Notes: generated by a model not told the origin, from the letters alone. Shown: positions 36,501 through 44,982, counted from the stretch's first letter. The stretch: DNA of 64,000 nt from Rubrobacter_D sp963840835 (GCA_963840835.1 CAWJAM010000012.1:62001-126000), one strand, 5' to 3'. Made by a program: numbers and translations.

Positions 36501-37297
36501 AGAGTCTACTCGACCGTATCGTGGCCGAGAAGTGGCTTACGGCCCGCGCCGTCTTCGGCCTCTTCCCCGCGAACGCCCTGGAGGGCGACTCGATACAGGT
36601 CTACACGGACGACTCGCGCGAGGAGGTCCTGGCCACCCTCGACTTCCTGCGCCAGCAGAAGCAGAAGCCGCCGGGCCGCCCGAACCACTCGCTGGCGGAC
36701 TTCGTAGCCCCGAAGAGCTCAGGCCTCGAAGACCATATCGGGCTCTTCGCGGTGACCGCCGGACTCGGAGCCAACGAGGCGGCGCGAGACTTCGAAGTGG
36801 AGCACGACGACTACAACGCTATTATGGTCAAGGCGCTGGCCGACAGGCTCGCCGAGGCCCTGGCCGAACTGCTGCACCGACGGGTCCGCAGGGAGTTCTG
36901 GGGCTACGCGCCGGACGAGACCCTTGACAGCGAGGCCATGATCCGTGAAGAATACCTGGGCATCCGCCCTGCGCCGGGATATCCCGCCTGCCCCGAACAC
37001 ACCGAGAAGCGCACGCTATGGAGATTGCTCGACGTGGAGCACAACGCCGGCATCACGCTGACCGAGAGCTGCGCGATGTCGCCTGGCGCGACGGTCAGCG
37101 GCTACTACTTCTCACACCCTGACTCGAAGTACTTCGGCGTGGCAGAGATTGGGCGTGACCAGGCCTTAGATTACGCACAGCGCAAGGGCTGGAGCCTGGA
37201 AGAGGCCGAGAGGTGGCTCGCCCCCAACCTCGGCTACGACCCGCAAGAACCAGCCCGTAACGGGTCTACAAAGGTCCCGCAGGCCGTGAGCAAGTAA
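33518..37297 (+). CDS. metH: Cobalamin-dependent methionine synthase
   Basis: 1259 residues from ATG 33518; ATG 33533 has a better GGGAG site and may be the true start. Homocysteine domain with GGCCGTTP zinc ligands (about residue 325), then the pterin-binding barrel (VNVGERTNVTGSARF, about 370-385; AKTSGGISNVSFSFRG). The cobalamin domain has the Asp-x-His-x-x-Gly motif in KGDVHDIGKNIVG (about 767-779, the axial His). The AdoMet reactivation domain covers about 920-1230. Transfers methyl from 5-methyl-THF to homocysteine and requires vitamin B12. Five bases after the MetF fusion gene, in the same riboswitch-controlled operon. Confidence 0.95.
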   Translation: MERELMVLQRNRNEERQARLHEFKALLKERIVLLDCAMGTMIQSYQLSEEDYRGERFADHPGELAGNNDLLSITQPQIIRAIHEAAMEAGSDIIETNTFSSTSIAQADYKTEDLAYELNYEAARIAREAADAYATTERPRFVAGALGPTNRTASLSPDVNNPGFRNITFDELAESYAEAARGLVEGGADLLLVETVFDTLNAKAAIFGITGYLEAEDLDVPVMISGTITDASGRTLSGQVTEAFWNSVRHAEPISIGLNCALGSKELRQYVEELSRISDVPVSAYPNAGLPNEFGEYDETPEMMAAEIGEWAEAGWLNIVGGCCGTTPDHIRAIAEAVSGHPPREIPEIPKRLRLSGLEPWNVGPDSLFVNVGERTNVTGSARFKDLILNEDYETALEVARSQVENGAQVIDVNMDEGMLDGEDAMVRFLNLVAAEPDISRVPVMIDSSRWSIVEAGLKRVQGRAIVNSISLKEGEEEFVRQARLVKRYGAAVIVMAFDEKGQADTKDRKVEVCKRAYRVLTEEVGFPPEDIILDPNVFAIATGIEEHDNYGVDFIEAVREINETLPHAKTSGGISNVSFSFRGNNPVREAIHAVFLYHAIGAGLTMGIVNAGQLAVYDEIDEELRQAVEDVVSNRRPDSTERLLGLAEKYRDQGDAVPDERDQEWRSWPVERRLEHALVKGIAEFVEEDTEEARHGAERPLDVIEGPLMDGMNVVGDLFGSGRMFLPQVVKSARVMKRAVAYLIPFIEESQGEARKANGTVVMATVKGDVHDIGKNIVGVVLQCNNFEVIDLGVMVPSAKILETAREKNADIIGLSGLITPSLDEMVHNAKEMQREGFEIPLLIGGATTSQTHTAVKIAPGYDRPVIHVKDASRAVGVVQNLVSEGRKAAYADQIAADYEEVRRKHAGRRSKTRLTTLQRARANGMKIDWDAYTPPQPNVLGVRTFDDYALKEIWPYIDWTPFFHSWQLKGSYPKILDDPEKGVEARKLFADAQSLLDRIVAEKWLTARAVFGLFPANALEGDSIQVYTDDSREEVLATLDFLRQQKQKPPGRPNHSLADFVAPKSSGLEDHIGLFAVTAGLGANEAARDFEVEHDDYNAIMVKALADRLAEALAELLHRRVRREFWGYAPDETLDSEAMIREEYLGIRPAPGYPACPEHTEKRTLWRLLDVEHNAGITLTESCAMSPGATVSGYYFSHPDSKYFGVAEIGRDQALDYAQRKGWSLEEAERWLAPNLGYDPQEPARNGSTKVPQAVSK

Positions 37298-37307
37298 CTG
37301 AAGGCCG

Positions 37308-38042
37308 TCACCTGTTGAGGTTCCCTTCCCTCTCGGACCTGAGCCTGGGATCGGTGCCCGGGACGGAGCGCCGGATCAGGCGCTCCGCCCGCTCGAAGAA
37401 GCGGGTGCGGTCGAGCAGCGGGTTCCAGAACCCAGCGGTGATGCAGTAGTAGGTGTCGTAGGGGCTCTCGTGATGGATGTCGTGGTGTTCTCTGGAGAGG
37501 ATCACACCCCGCGACTGCAGCCAACCCACAAAGGCCGGTGGGGCTTGCATGTGCGCCCACATGTGGAACTGGTTGGTCAGAAAAGCAGCCAGGCACAGGA
37601 AGAGAGAGAAGATCCCGAAGAGATACCCGTAGTACATACTTTCCAGGGGCACTACGAGCCACACGACGAGCATAAAGGGAAGGCTCGCAAGGCTGTTGTT
37701 GCCGTTGGCGTCGACGAAGTCGTTGCCGACGATCCCCGTCGGGTCGACGTGGTGCTCGCGAAAAGGTTGGATGAAGTTCGGCCCGAGGATCGGGGTCTCG
37801 TAAGAACCGAAGTTGTCGGCGAGGAAGTGTACGAACCCCGAGAGGAAGTCAGCAGCCAGATATGCCAGTACCACCAGTATCGGCGCAAGCCACAAATCGC
37901 CGAAGTTGATCATTCCCCGGTAGACGTCTACAGCTATCAACGATAGTAGCAACAAAAAACACAAAATGCCGAAGACTTCTAGCAGATAATGGCCTCTGCT
38001 GGTCTCGGGCCGGTCTTGGGTGATTTGCTCTTGCTGGGTCAT
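37308..38042 (-). CDS. CarF/TMEM189-type lipid desaturase (plasmanylethanolamine desaturase homologue)
   Basis: 244 residues with four or so membrane helices. The family's histidine clusters are all present in order: DFLSGFVHFLADNFGS (about residues 66-81), QPFREHHVDPTGIVGNDFVDANG (about 91-113), NQFHMWAHM (about 156) and SREHHDIHHESPYDTYYCITAG (about 182-203). These match the Kua/TMEM189/CarF di-iron desaturases that make the vinyl-ether bond of plasmalogens with O2; plant FAD4 shares the fold. Convergent with metH, ten bases between stops. Assignment to family is strong, to the exact substrate moderate. Confidence 0.85.
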   Translation of the reverse strand: MTQQEQITQDRPETSRGHYLLEVFGILCFLLLLSLIAVDVYRGMINFGDLWLAPILVVLAYLAADFLSGFVHFLADNFGSYETPILGPNFIQPFREHHVDPTGIVGNDFVDANGNNSLASLPFMLVVWLVVPLESMYYGYLFGIFSLFLCLAAFLTNQFHMWAHMQAPPAFVGWLQSRGVILSREHHDIHHESPYDTYYCITAGFWNPLLDRTRFFERAERLIRRSVPGTDPRLRSEREGNLNR

Positions 38043-38114
38043 CTAAAACCTCCTTCGCGGAGAATACGGAGAGGAGTCGTCCCTGGATCAGTGCGAGACG
38101 ATTGCTCCACGGTA

Positions 38115-38744
38115 CTAACGGAACCGCACTTCGTCGAATCCAAGGGTGGTAACGAAGGCGCGGATGGTAGCTTCCGCGTTCTGTTCTGCCGTATCCAGGA
38201 TCTCGTTCTCGCGGGCGGCGGCTTCGATTTTATCTACGGCCCGCAGACGGGCCTCTTCGACGAGGTCATCGTCAGGATGGACGTTCAGGGGACTCAGGTC
38301 TCGGTCGTAGACGCGGGTCTTCCCCTCGTCGAGGCTGGCTGAGAGGATCTCTGCTTCGGGTAGATCTATGGTGGCGGTGTCGCCTCTTACGTTCACGTCG
38401 TCCTCCTGGATGTCGCCGAGATCCACCCCAGCTTCGACGTTCCCTGTGGCTATTACTATGACCTTCTCGCCGGAGAACAGACGCTCCAGGATGTCACCGC
38501 CGGTCTCCTTCGTAACAGGCACCGACTCGGTCCAGCGCACCGTGGCGAGCTGGTCGAGCTCCCTTATCCCCTCAACCACGACGGGCCCCGTAGTGGTACG
38601 CGGCGGCTTCTCCCCTAGAAGCGTCCCGACTAACGGCAACTCCGGGCCGTAGCGTGCGAGTCCGACGCCGAGCGTAGCGCTGAGAACGACGATGACGAGC
38701 GCCAGAACGAGCGTCGTCCCCACCCCGCCGCCTTTCCCGCCCAT
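38115..38744 (-). CDS. DUF4230-like single-pass membrane protein
   Basis: 209 residues from ATG 38744 (AAAGG upstream). One N-terminal transmembrane helix (about 9-30), then a soluble domain beginning VVVEGIRELDQLATVRWTESV (about 56-76) that resembles DUF4230 proteins, followed by ATIDLPEAEILSASLDEGKTRVYDRDLSPLN. A C-terminal helix is rich in Glu and Ala. The domain is probably extracytoplasmic. Function unknown. It lies upstream of the desaturase in the same direction. Confidence 0.7.
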   Translation of the reverse strand: MGGKGGGVGTTLVLALVIVVLSATLGVGLARYGPELPLVGTLLGEKPPRTTTGPVVVEGIRELDQLATVRWTESVPVTKETGGDILERLFSGEKVIVIATGNVEAGVDLGDIQEDDVNVRGDTATIDLPEAEILSASLDEGKTRVYDRDLSPLNVHPDDDLVEEARLRAVDKIEAAARENEILDTAEQNAEATIRAFVTTLGFDEVRFR

Positions 38745-38795
38745 TCTTCTACCTTTCAGAGGGTACAGATGTAGCAATTCTACACCGGGCCGGAC

Positions 38796-40343
38796 TCAGC
38801 TGGCGAATATCGCCCGGATTCCCGGTTCGACGGGCCTGGAGGCACCGAGTACCCGTCCCGAACCGTGTTTGGCTCGCACGGCGACGTACGGATCGGAGGT
38901 CTGCACCAAGATGGTCGTCTCGAATCCATCACGGGGCACAGATCCCAGGGCCTCTAGTTGACCCTGGCGTGTGCCTGTGAGCACCTCCCAGGTGGCGACC
39001 TCCGTAGCGCCGTTCCAGCTAGCGTAGGCCCTGACCTCGTTTTCGGAGGTACGCTCAGCCGCCAGAGCGGGCTGATCTCCCGGTTGAGCACTCCACGGGA
39101 ATCGGAAGGCCCGGTAGGACCTGTTTTCGGGCAGCAATCTAATGTCGAAGAGCAGTTCCCCATCCTCGCTGAACTCCGAGATGGCCAGTGCTCTGCCCCA
39201 ACCCACGAACGCGTTGCCGTTCGGTAGCAACTGCATGTTACCGGCTGCATCAGCATACTGCTTGTCGGGGTGGGTGTACTGGCGCACCAGCGATGCTCTC
39301 ATCTTCTCCTCGTCTAGCTCCAGCACGATGGCGCGCGACTCTTCTATTGCCTGCGGGGTGCCGTTCTCGAAGACCAGGGTGCCATTATTGAAAATGCTGA
39401 TGGTACCGTCGGGCAGGCGGCGGGCGTCATGCTGGTAGGCGAATCGGGCGCCAGGACCCATCTCGAAGTCGCTCTTCTTGCCGCCCAGGCGCCACAGGAC
39501 CTCGCCGCTGTTGCGGTCTATCTTGTAGACGGCGGAGGTTTCGCGGGCAGAGATCAGCAGGTTGTTGTCGTGATCTACGTCTATCGAGTTGATGTGGAAG
39601 TAGTCGATGCCGGGGTAGTGATCCTCATGTGCTTGGACATACGTTTCGTCGAGTCCGACGTGATCCAGGCTACGCCACTCGAAGAGCACCTCCCCTGTTT
39701 CGATGTCAAGCTCCTGAACAATCCCCTGCCATGCCACGCTGTCCCTGGAACCACCGACCGAGGAGAGGTCCAGAGGCACCGCGTTATAGATCGTGATCAG
39801 CGCGGTGTCCTGCGGGCTGATGAGGAACTCGTGGTGGTCCCCGTTGTAGCCGTTGGCGGCGCTGAACCGGGCTATCTCGCGGTAGGAGCTATCGAAGATC
39901 GTATACTCACCCGGTGTTTCTCCCCAGGTAAGCACGGGCCTGCCCCGGTAGCTCTGCACCTCGAAGTTCATCGCCCGCCCAACTGGGCTCGACAGAGGAC
40001 GGAACCACACCACCTGTCCGCGATCGTCGACTATCATCGAGCCGCCCTGCCCGGCGCCCCCCTTCTCCGGAGCGACGAAGGTATAGCCGGACGCTGTATC
40101 GTGCGCCTGCGTGGTCACCCCGACGACGGGCGGGCTAAGGTCGGGGCGCGAGCGGAAAGCCCACACGCCATTCGCAGACGCGGATGAATCGCCTGGCAAG
40201 GACATGACCTTTGGGCCTTGCAAGGGGTTAACCTTCTGGGTGCGCTCACGCAGTGCGCAGCCAACCAGGTTTGTCGACGCGAGGTACGCCGTGCCGGCGC
40301 TCACCGCTGTGAGAAATTGACGTCGTGTGAACTTAGAGCCCAC
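38796..40343 (-). CDS. Tat-exported arylsulfotransferase (ASST)-like beta-propeller protein
   Basis: 515 residues. The N-terminal twin-arginine signal (FTRRQFLTAVSAG) ends in a lipobox-like NLVGC (Cys about 28), so it is probably a secreted lipoprotein. The rest follows the ASST propeller pattern of alternating WxR and DxDxNNLL strands: DYFHINSIDVDHDNNLLISARE (about 248-269), NSGEVLWRLGGKKSDF, FAYQHDARRLPDG and GNAFVGWGRALAISEF. The His in FHINS matches the ASST-type active-site region. PAPS-independent aryl sulfate transfer is possible; in actinobacteria many such homologues are uncharacterised. Confidence 0.8.
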   Translation of the reverse strand: MGSKFTRRQFLTAVSAGTAYLASTNLVGCALRERTQKVNPLQGPKVMSLPGDSSASANGVWAFRSRPDLSPPVVGVTTQAHDTASGYTFVAPEKGGAGQGGSMIVDDRGQVVWFRPLSSPVGRAMNFEVQSYRGRPVLTWGETPGEYTIFDSSYREIARFSAANGYNGDHHEFLISPQDTALITIYNAVPLDLSSVGGSRDSVAWQGIVQELDIETGEVLFEWRSLDHVGLDETYVQAHEDHYPGIDYFHINSIDVDHDNNLLISARETSAVYKIDRNSGEVLWRLGGKKSDFEMGPGARFAYQHDARRLPDGTISIFNNGTLVFENGTPQAIEESRAIVLELDEEKMRASLVRQYTHPDKQYADAAGNMQLLPNGNAFVGWGRALAISEFSEDGELLFDIRLLPENRSYRAFRFPWSAQPGDQPALAAERTSENEVRAYASWNGATEVATWEVLTGTRQGQLEALGSVPRDGFETTILVQTSDPYVAVRAKHGSGRVLGASRPVEPGIRAIFAS

Positions 40344-40560
40344 GGCAAGACCTCCCCGCCATGCGTCCCGAGCTTTGAATAGAGGTTTGCTCCAGTAAGC
40401 ATCGTTCTTTATGTGATGGGTACATGCGACAGATCAGGAAAGGGTCATCAGCGTTCATCCCTGCCCGAAGGGAAGCAGGGCAACGGACGAGCGCGGAACG
40501 CTCCTGACCTCTCGTCTACGGCGATCTTAATCCTAGACGGACGGGAACACACACGGTCTC
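40344..40560. other. Intergenic region with a short hairpin
   Basis: No gene recognised. CCCTGC (40459-40464) and GCAGGG (40475-40480) form a short stem that could end the aminotransferase-serA-YjzC transcript. Confidence 0.35.
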
Positions 40561-40773
40561 TCACGCCTGTATATTGGTCTGTCTCCAGCGGGTATGTCCG
40601 CCGAGTCCCTCGGCCTCGGGGAACTCCTCGCCTTTGGAGAGCTGGACTCGGATGGGCGGCAGCATGGTCCCCCTGTCGCAGATGTAGGTGCCCGAGAACG
40701 GGGCCTTGTCGCCGGGTCCGTGGGTGGGCCCGTAAGTCCTATAGCGGGCGAGTATATCTTCGAGGCTAGCCAT
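40561..40773 (-). CDS. YjzC-like small protein
   Basis: 70 residues from ATG 40773, which overlaps the serA stop by one base (TGATG). The centre GPGDKAPFSGTYICDRG and the end VQLSKGEEFPE resemble the YjzC family of small Bacillus-type proteins (PGQKAP..GxY...I.L..GxxFP). Function is not known for the family. Position suggests cotranscription with serA. Confidence 0.65.
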   Translation of the reverse strand: MASLEDILARYRTYGPTHGPGDKAPFSGTYICDRGTMLPPIRVQLSKGEEFPEAEGLGGHTRWRQTNIQA

Positions 40774-42341
40774 CACAGCGTCACGGACCGGGCATCGCTG
40801 AAGCCCGGCGTCTCTACGAGAATATTCAGGACCTCTTCGGGAACGGGCTCGTCCACGGTGACGGCCATCGCCGCGCGGGAACCCGGCTCTCCGCGCCCGA
40901 CGGCCATGTTGCCGATGTTGATGCCGTGCTCCCCGAGGATGCCGCCTAGCCTGCCGATCATACCCGGCCTGTCCTCGTTGCGGATGAAGAGCATATGTTT
41001 CTCGGGCACGACGTCGAAGTCGAAACCCATCGCCCCGACGAGCCGCGGCTGCATCCTGGGCCCGAAGAGGGTCCCGCTGACGGCGTTCTCGCCCATGCGT
41101 AGCTCCACGAGGCTCGTGTAGTCGGCGCTCTCGGAAGAGTGGGAGGTCTGGACCTTGAGACCCCTCTCTCTGGCGAGGGCTGGCGTGTTGACGAAGTTCA
41201 AGGGCTCGAAGACCATCGGCGCGAGGAGCCCCTTCTGGGCCGAGACGTCGAGGAGGCGCGTGTCGAAGCCAGCGACCTCGCCGCGGTACGAGATCCTCAG
41301 GGTGTCGGTGGTCCTCTCCGTCAGTTGGTAGAGCAGACTCCCAAGCGCCTCGCAGAGTCCCGAGAACTGGGCTACGAACTCGGCGCCCTCCCCCATCGGC
41401 ACGGGGGCGTTTATGGCGTGTATCGGGACGGCGCCCCTGAGGGCCGTGGCGACCTGCTCGGCGGCCGTTATGCCGGCCCTGTCCTGCGCCTCGGCGGTGC
41501 TCGCCCCGAGGTGCGGCGTCACCACCACGTTGGGGAGCGTGAAGATCGGGGACTCCGTCGTCGGTTCCTCGGCGAAGACGTCGAGCGCCGCGCCCGCGAT
41601 GGTGCCTTCCTTGAGCGCATTGTAGAGGTCCGTCTCGTCCACGATGCCGCCGCGCGCCACGTTTATGAGGTAGGCGGTTGGCTTCATCTTCGCCAGCGAC
41701 CCCTCGTTCACGAGCCCAACCGTCTGCGGGGTACGCGGGACGTGCAGAGAGACGAAGTCGGACCGCTCGAAGACTTCATCCGTGGTCGCGGCCCGCTCCA
41801 CGTTCACCTGGCGCATCCTGTCCTCGGAGACGTAAGGGTCGTAGGCGAGGACTCGCATGCCCATACCAAGGGCGCCACGCGCGACGATAGCGCCGACGTG
41901 GCCGAGCCCAATCAGGCCGAGCGTCTTGCCCGAAACCTCCACGCCCTTGAAGGCGCCCCTCTTCCACTCCCCGTCCCGCAAGGAAGAGTCCGCCGCGGGG
42001 ATGCGTCGCGCGGAGGCGAGCATGAGCCCCAAGGTGTGCTCCGCCGCGGCCACCGTGTTGCTCTCCGGGGCGTTGGCGACGATGACGCCGCGTTTGGTGG
42101 CGGCCTCTATATCTATGTTGTCCACCCCGATGCCCGCGCGGCCTATGGCCTTCAGGTTATCTGCCCGCTCCATTACCTCGGCACTCACCCTGGTGGCGCT
42201 GCGGATTATGAGACCGTCGTACTGTCCGATCGTCTCCAGCAACTCCTCCGGAGTGAGTCCGAGTCGGACGTCGACCTCGAAGTCTCGCTCTAAGAGCTCT
42301 ATGCCGGGCTCGGCCAGCTTCTCCGGGATGAGGACCCTCAA
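40773..42341 (-). CDS. serA: D-3-phosphoglycerate dehydrogenase
   Basis: 522 residues, the long form with catalytic, nucleotide-binding, ASB and ACT domains. First step of phosphorylated serine synthesis. NAD-binding LGLIGLGHVGAIVARGA (about 141-157). The catalytic Arg is within NVARGGIVDE, the Glu in VFAEEP and the His in VTPHLGAST (about 280). The C-terminal ACT domain is HMLFIRNEDRPGMIGRLGGI, the usual site of serine feedback. It overlaps the aminotransferase gene upstream by four bases. Confidence 0.95.
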   Translation of the reverse strand: MRVLIPEKLAEPGIELLERDFEVDVRLGLTPEELLETIGQYDGLIIRSATRVSAEVMERADNLKAIGRAGIGVDNIDIEAATKRGVIVANAPESNTVAAAEHTLGLMLASARRIPAADSSLRDGEWKRGAFKGVEVSGKTLGLIGLGHVGAIVARGALGMGMRVLAYDPYVSEDRMRQVNVERAATTDEVFERSDFVSLHVPRTPQTVGLVNEGSLAKMKPTAYLINVARGGIVDETDLYNALKEGTIAGAALDVFAEEPTTESPIFTLPNVVVTPHLGASTAEAQDRAGITAAEQVATALRGAVPIHAINAPVPMGEGAEFVAQFSGLCEALGSLLYQLTERTTDTLRISYRGEVAGFDTRLLDVSAQKGLLAPMVFEPLNFVNTPALARERGLKVQTSHSSESADYTSLVELRMGENAVSGTLFGPRMQPRLVGAMGFDFDVVPEKHMLFIRNEDRPGMIGRLGGILGEHGINIGNMAVGRGEPGSRAAMAVTVDEPVPEEVLNILVETPGFSDARSVTL

Positions 42342-43495
42342 GCGGTCACCCCGCTCCTGGAGAAGACCCTCTGGGCCGCGCCGACGCCCCTGCCGAGTTC
42401 GACCGGGTAGTCGAGAGACTCGAGGGCCAACTCCGTGGCCGCGATCGTGGCGATGATGTCGAAGGCGTCGAAGAAACCGCAGTGCCCGATGCGGAAGATC
42501 CTGCCCGCCATCTCGCCCTGCCCGCCTGCCACCTGTATCCCGTGCTCGCGGAAGACCATCCGCACGAGCTGCTTGCCGTCGATACCCTCAGGCACCCAGG
42601 CCGCCGTAACAGCGGAGTTGAGGTCCTCATCGGGCCCGAAGAGCTTGAGGCCCATGCCCTTGATCCCCGCCCTCGAAGCCCTCCCGAGCATGATGTGCCG
42701 CTCGAAGACGTTCTCGACGCCCTCCTCGATAAGCTGCTGCAACGCGATGTCGAGCTGGATGATGAGGCTCACCGCAGGCGTCCACGCCGTCTGCGCCGGG
42801 TCCTTCCCATAGGCCTTCTTCGCGGCCGTCCAGTCGAAGTAGTAGCGCGGCATCCGCGCCTCTTCGTGCATCCGCATGGCCCGCTCGCTGACGCTCACGA
42901 ACCCGAGCCCAGGAGGCGTCATGAGCGCCTTCTGCGAACCCGCGACGACCACGTCGACACCCCACTCGTCGGTCCTCAAAGTGCACGCCCCCAGGCCCGA
43001 GACCGCATCGACGATGGTGATCACGTTCTGTGCGGCCCTGGCGAACCCTTCGATGTCGTTGACGGTGCCAGTCGAGGTCTCCGAGAGGACGCAGAAGGCA
43101 GCCTTTATCTCCGGGTCGCCCGCCAGCGCTTCGGCGACCTCGCCGTTGTCCGCCTTCTCGCCCCACTCGTACTTCAGTTCCGTCACCTCGAGCCCGAAGG
43201 CCCTGGCCATCTTGACCCACCGGCCGCCGAAGTTGCCGTTGTTTACAACAAGGACTTTGTCGCCGGGCGAGAAGAGGTTCTGGATCGCACCCTCGAACGC
43301 GCCCGTCCCGCTCGCCGCGTAAGTAAAGATGTCGTTCTCCGTTTGAAACACCCACTTAAGGTTCGCGTTCACCCGCGTGAACACCTCGCCGAACTCAGGC
43401 GTTCTGTGGTGGATGATCGGTAGCGCCCCCGCCGCCGAGACCTCGGGCGGTATGGGAGTCGGACCGGGAGACATAAGACGGTACTTTTTCATCAT
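42338..43495 (-). CDS. Class V aminotransferase (alanine-glyoxylate / serine-pyruvate / phosphoserine type)
   Basis: 385 residues, PLP-dependent. MSPGPTPIPPEV at the N-terminus, NNGNFGGRWVKMARAFG, SGLGACTLRTDEWGVDVVVAGSQKALMTPPGLG with the PLP lysine (SQKAL, about residue 190). Operon coupling to serA (four-base overlap) suggests it supplies the transamination step after SerA, in place of classical SerC, or interconverts serine and glyoxylate. A TAGAAT box lies at 43538-43543. Confidence 0.88.
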   Translation of the reverse strand: MMKKYRLMSPGPTPIPPEVSAAGALPIIHHRTPEFGEVFTRVNANLKWVFQTENDIFTYAASGTGAFEGAIQNLFSPGDKVLVVNNGNFGGRWVKMARAFGLEVTELKYEWGEKADNGEVAEALAGDPEIKAAFCVLSETSTGTVNDIEGFARAAQNVITIVDAVSGLGACTLRTDEWGVDVVVAGSQKALMTPPGLGFVSVSERAMRMHEEARMPRYYFDWTAAKKAYGKDPAQTAWTPAVSLIIQLDIALQQLIEEGVENVFERHIMLGRASRAGIKGMGLKLFGPDEDLNSAVTAAWVPEGIDGKQLVRMVFREHGIQVAGGQGEMAGRIFRIGHCGFFDAFDIIATIAATELALESLDYPVELGRGVGAAQRVFSRSGVTA

Positions 43496-43537
43496 CGGTG
43501 CTGAGCTTCCTCTCTTACCGCGAACAACAGGACGTAT

Positions 43538-43543
43538 ATTCTA
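43538..43543 (-). promoter_or_regulatory. -10 box (TAGAAT) of the aminotransferase-serA operon
   Basis: TAGAAT on the minus strand 42 bases before the ATG at 43495. No good -35 is visible. The surrounding 43,496-43,682 holds no gene. Confidence 0.35.
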
Positions 43544-43682
43544 GACACTATCGTTGCCGATGGCTACATATTGGGACATCTGTTTTACAAAGTGTTGCTT
43601 TCGTCCCGCCGCGAACGCCCCAGTTGCAGAGTGCTCGAGTGGTCGCGTTCTTCTTGCACGTCAGGGCGAGAAAGACGTAAGT

Positions 43683-44836
43683 CTAAGCGAAGCCAGCGCC
43701 CTCGAGCGCGGGCAGCGCGCTCCGGACGTAGCGGGAGGCGTAAGCCGTGTCCGCGCGGTCGGGAAACTCACCGGGTTCTCTGTTCTCGAGCCCCGTCGCC
43801 CCCGTGCGAATGCGGCCCTCAGCGAGGTCTATCCTGATGGTGTCGCCGTCGCGGAGCAGGCCGAGGACGCTGCCCTCCGTGGCCTCGGGGGTGAAGAGTG
43901 AGATCCAGGTTCCCACGGCGCCTTGTGGCGCGAGCCCGTCGGTGAGCACGGGCACTTCGAGCCCCGCCTCTCGCAAAGCCCGCCCGAGATCCTCGAGCCG
44001 CAGCAGCCCCGGTCCGCCGCGCGGCCCGCAACTGCCCACTACGATCATCATCCCCTCCTCTACCTCGCCCCGACGCACGCCTGCGACAGCCGCCTCCTCG
44101 GAGCCGAATACGCGGCACTCTCCCGCCGCCTCCGTCACCCCTTCGCGGACGCGGCAGACAGCTTCAGCGCCAGACGTCCTGGCCCTGACGAAGACGATCC
44201 GTGCGTGCTCGTCCGGTGGAGGAGGCGCAGACGGCAGGTTCTCTTTGAGATTACCCGCCACGGTAGGAACGTCGTGGAGCGTGTCGCCCAGCGAGGAGAG
44301 CAGTCTGGGTACGCCGTGCTCGTGAAACCATGCGGGGGCGACCTCGGCGGTCTCTGGGGCGAGGACCCGGATCATCTGGTCAAACCCGGCGACGCCGGCC
44401 TCCCGGGCGAGCGCCGCAAGGTGGACGAGTAGTTCTGGGCCGCCGCCAGACGCGACGCCAGCCCTGAGCGCGTTGGCGAGGGAGAAGTTGTCGATCAGGC
44501 CGCGTGGACGTGGCCCGTCGCTTTTGGCGAGCGAGACGGCCATGTGCGCCGGCTCTCCACGGCCAGGCGCGAGGCCGAGCGCAACGAGGGCGGCAGTCAG
44601 AGGGATAGGTTCTCCGGCGGCACGCAGACCATCGGGAGGTCCATGCGCAGCACGGCGACGAGCATCCCGAAGAACTCTTCCGGGTGATCCGCAGAGAACA
44701 GCAGGCCGTCGAGGTTCGTGCCTGAGCAGGAGATCTCTACGAGGTCAGCTATCCACTCGCGAGCTAGGGCGACACCGCCTGAGGGCTGTTTGGCCGGCAG
44801 GCGTAGCAGGACGGGCTCACCCCCCGCGTCACGCAC
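43683..44836 (-). CDS. Short, divergent IlvD/Edd-family dehydratase homologue, with one frameshift
   Basis: The C-terminal part (286 residues from 44543) follows the IlvD/Edd order: LAALAREAGVAGFDQ, DVPTVAGNLKENL, GECRVFGSEEAAVAGVRRGEVEEG, GPRGGPGLLRLEDLG, VPVLTDGLAPQGAVGTWI, FTPEATEGSVLGLLRDGDTI. The N-terminal piece (44836-44597) matches the region with VALAREWIADLVEISCSGTNLDG and joins after a one-base shift near 44600. Joined length is about 385 residues against about 560 for IlvD. The usual iron-sulfur cysteines are not apparent (CSGTN in place of CDK), so normal dehydratase activity is doubtful. The start is uncertain; homology seems to extend to about 44885. Confidence 0.6.
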
Positions 44837-44982
44837 AGCATCAGAGAGGCCTGAGGGGCCGAGGAAAGGAACGCCGATGCGCGGAACGTTCAGAGCCGCA
44901 GACCCTTACAACGAGCCGCGGTCTGAACGGACCCTGGGAGCACAACACGCATCGCTTTGCGCTTCTCCGCCTGCAGGGGATT

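Noticed and set aside
41139..42293. Long plus-strand open frame (384 codons) opposite serA
   Set aside because: Antisense shadow of serA; composition is Arg/Gly/Glu-rich with no fold signature.
42482..43423. Plus-strand open frame opposite the class V aminotransferase gene
   Set aside because: Antisense shadow of a clearly coding gene.
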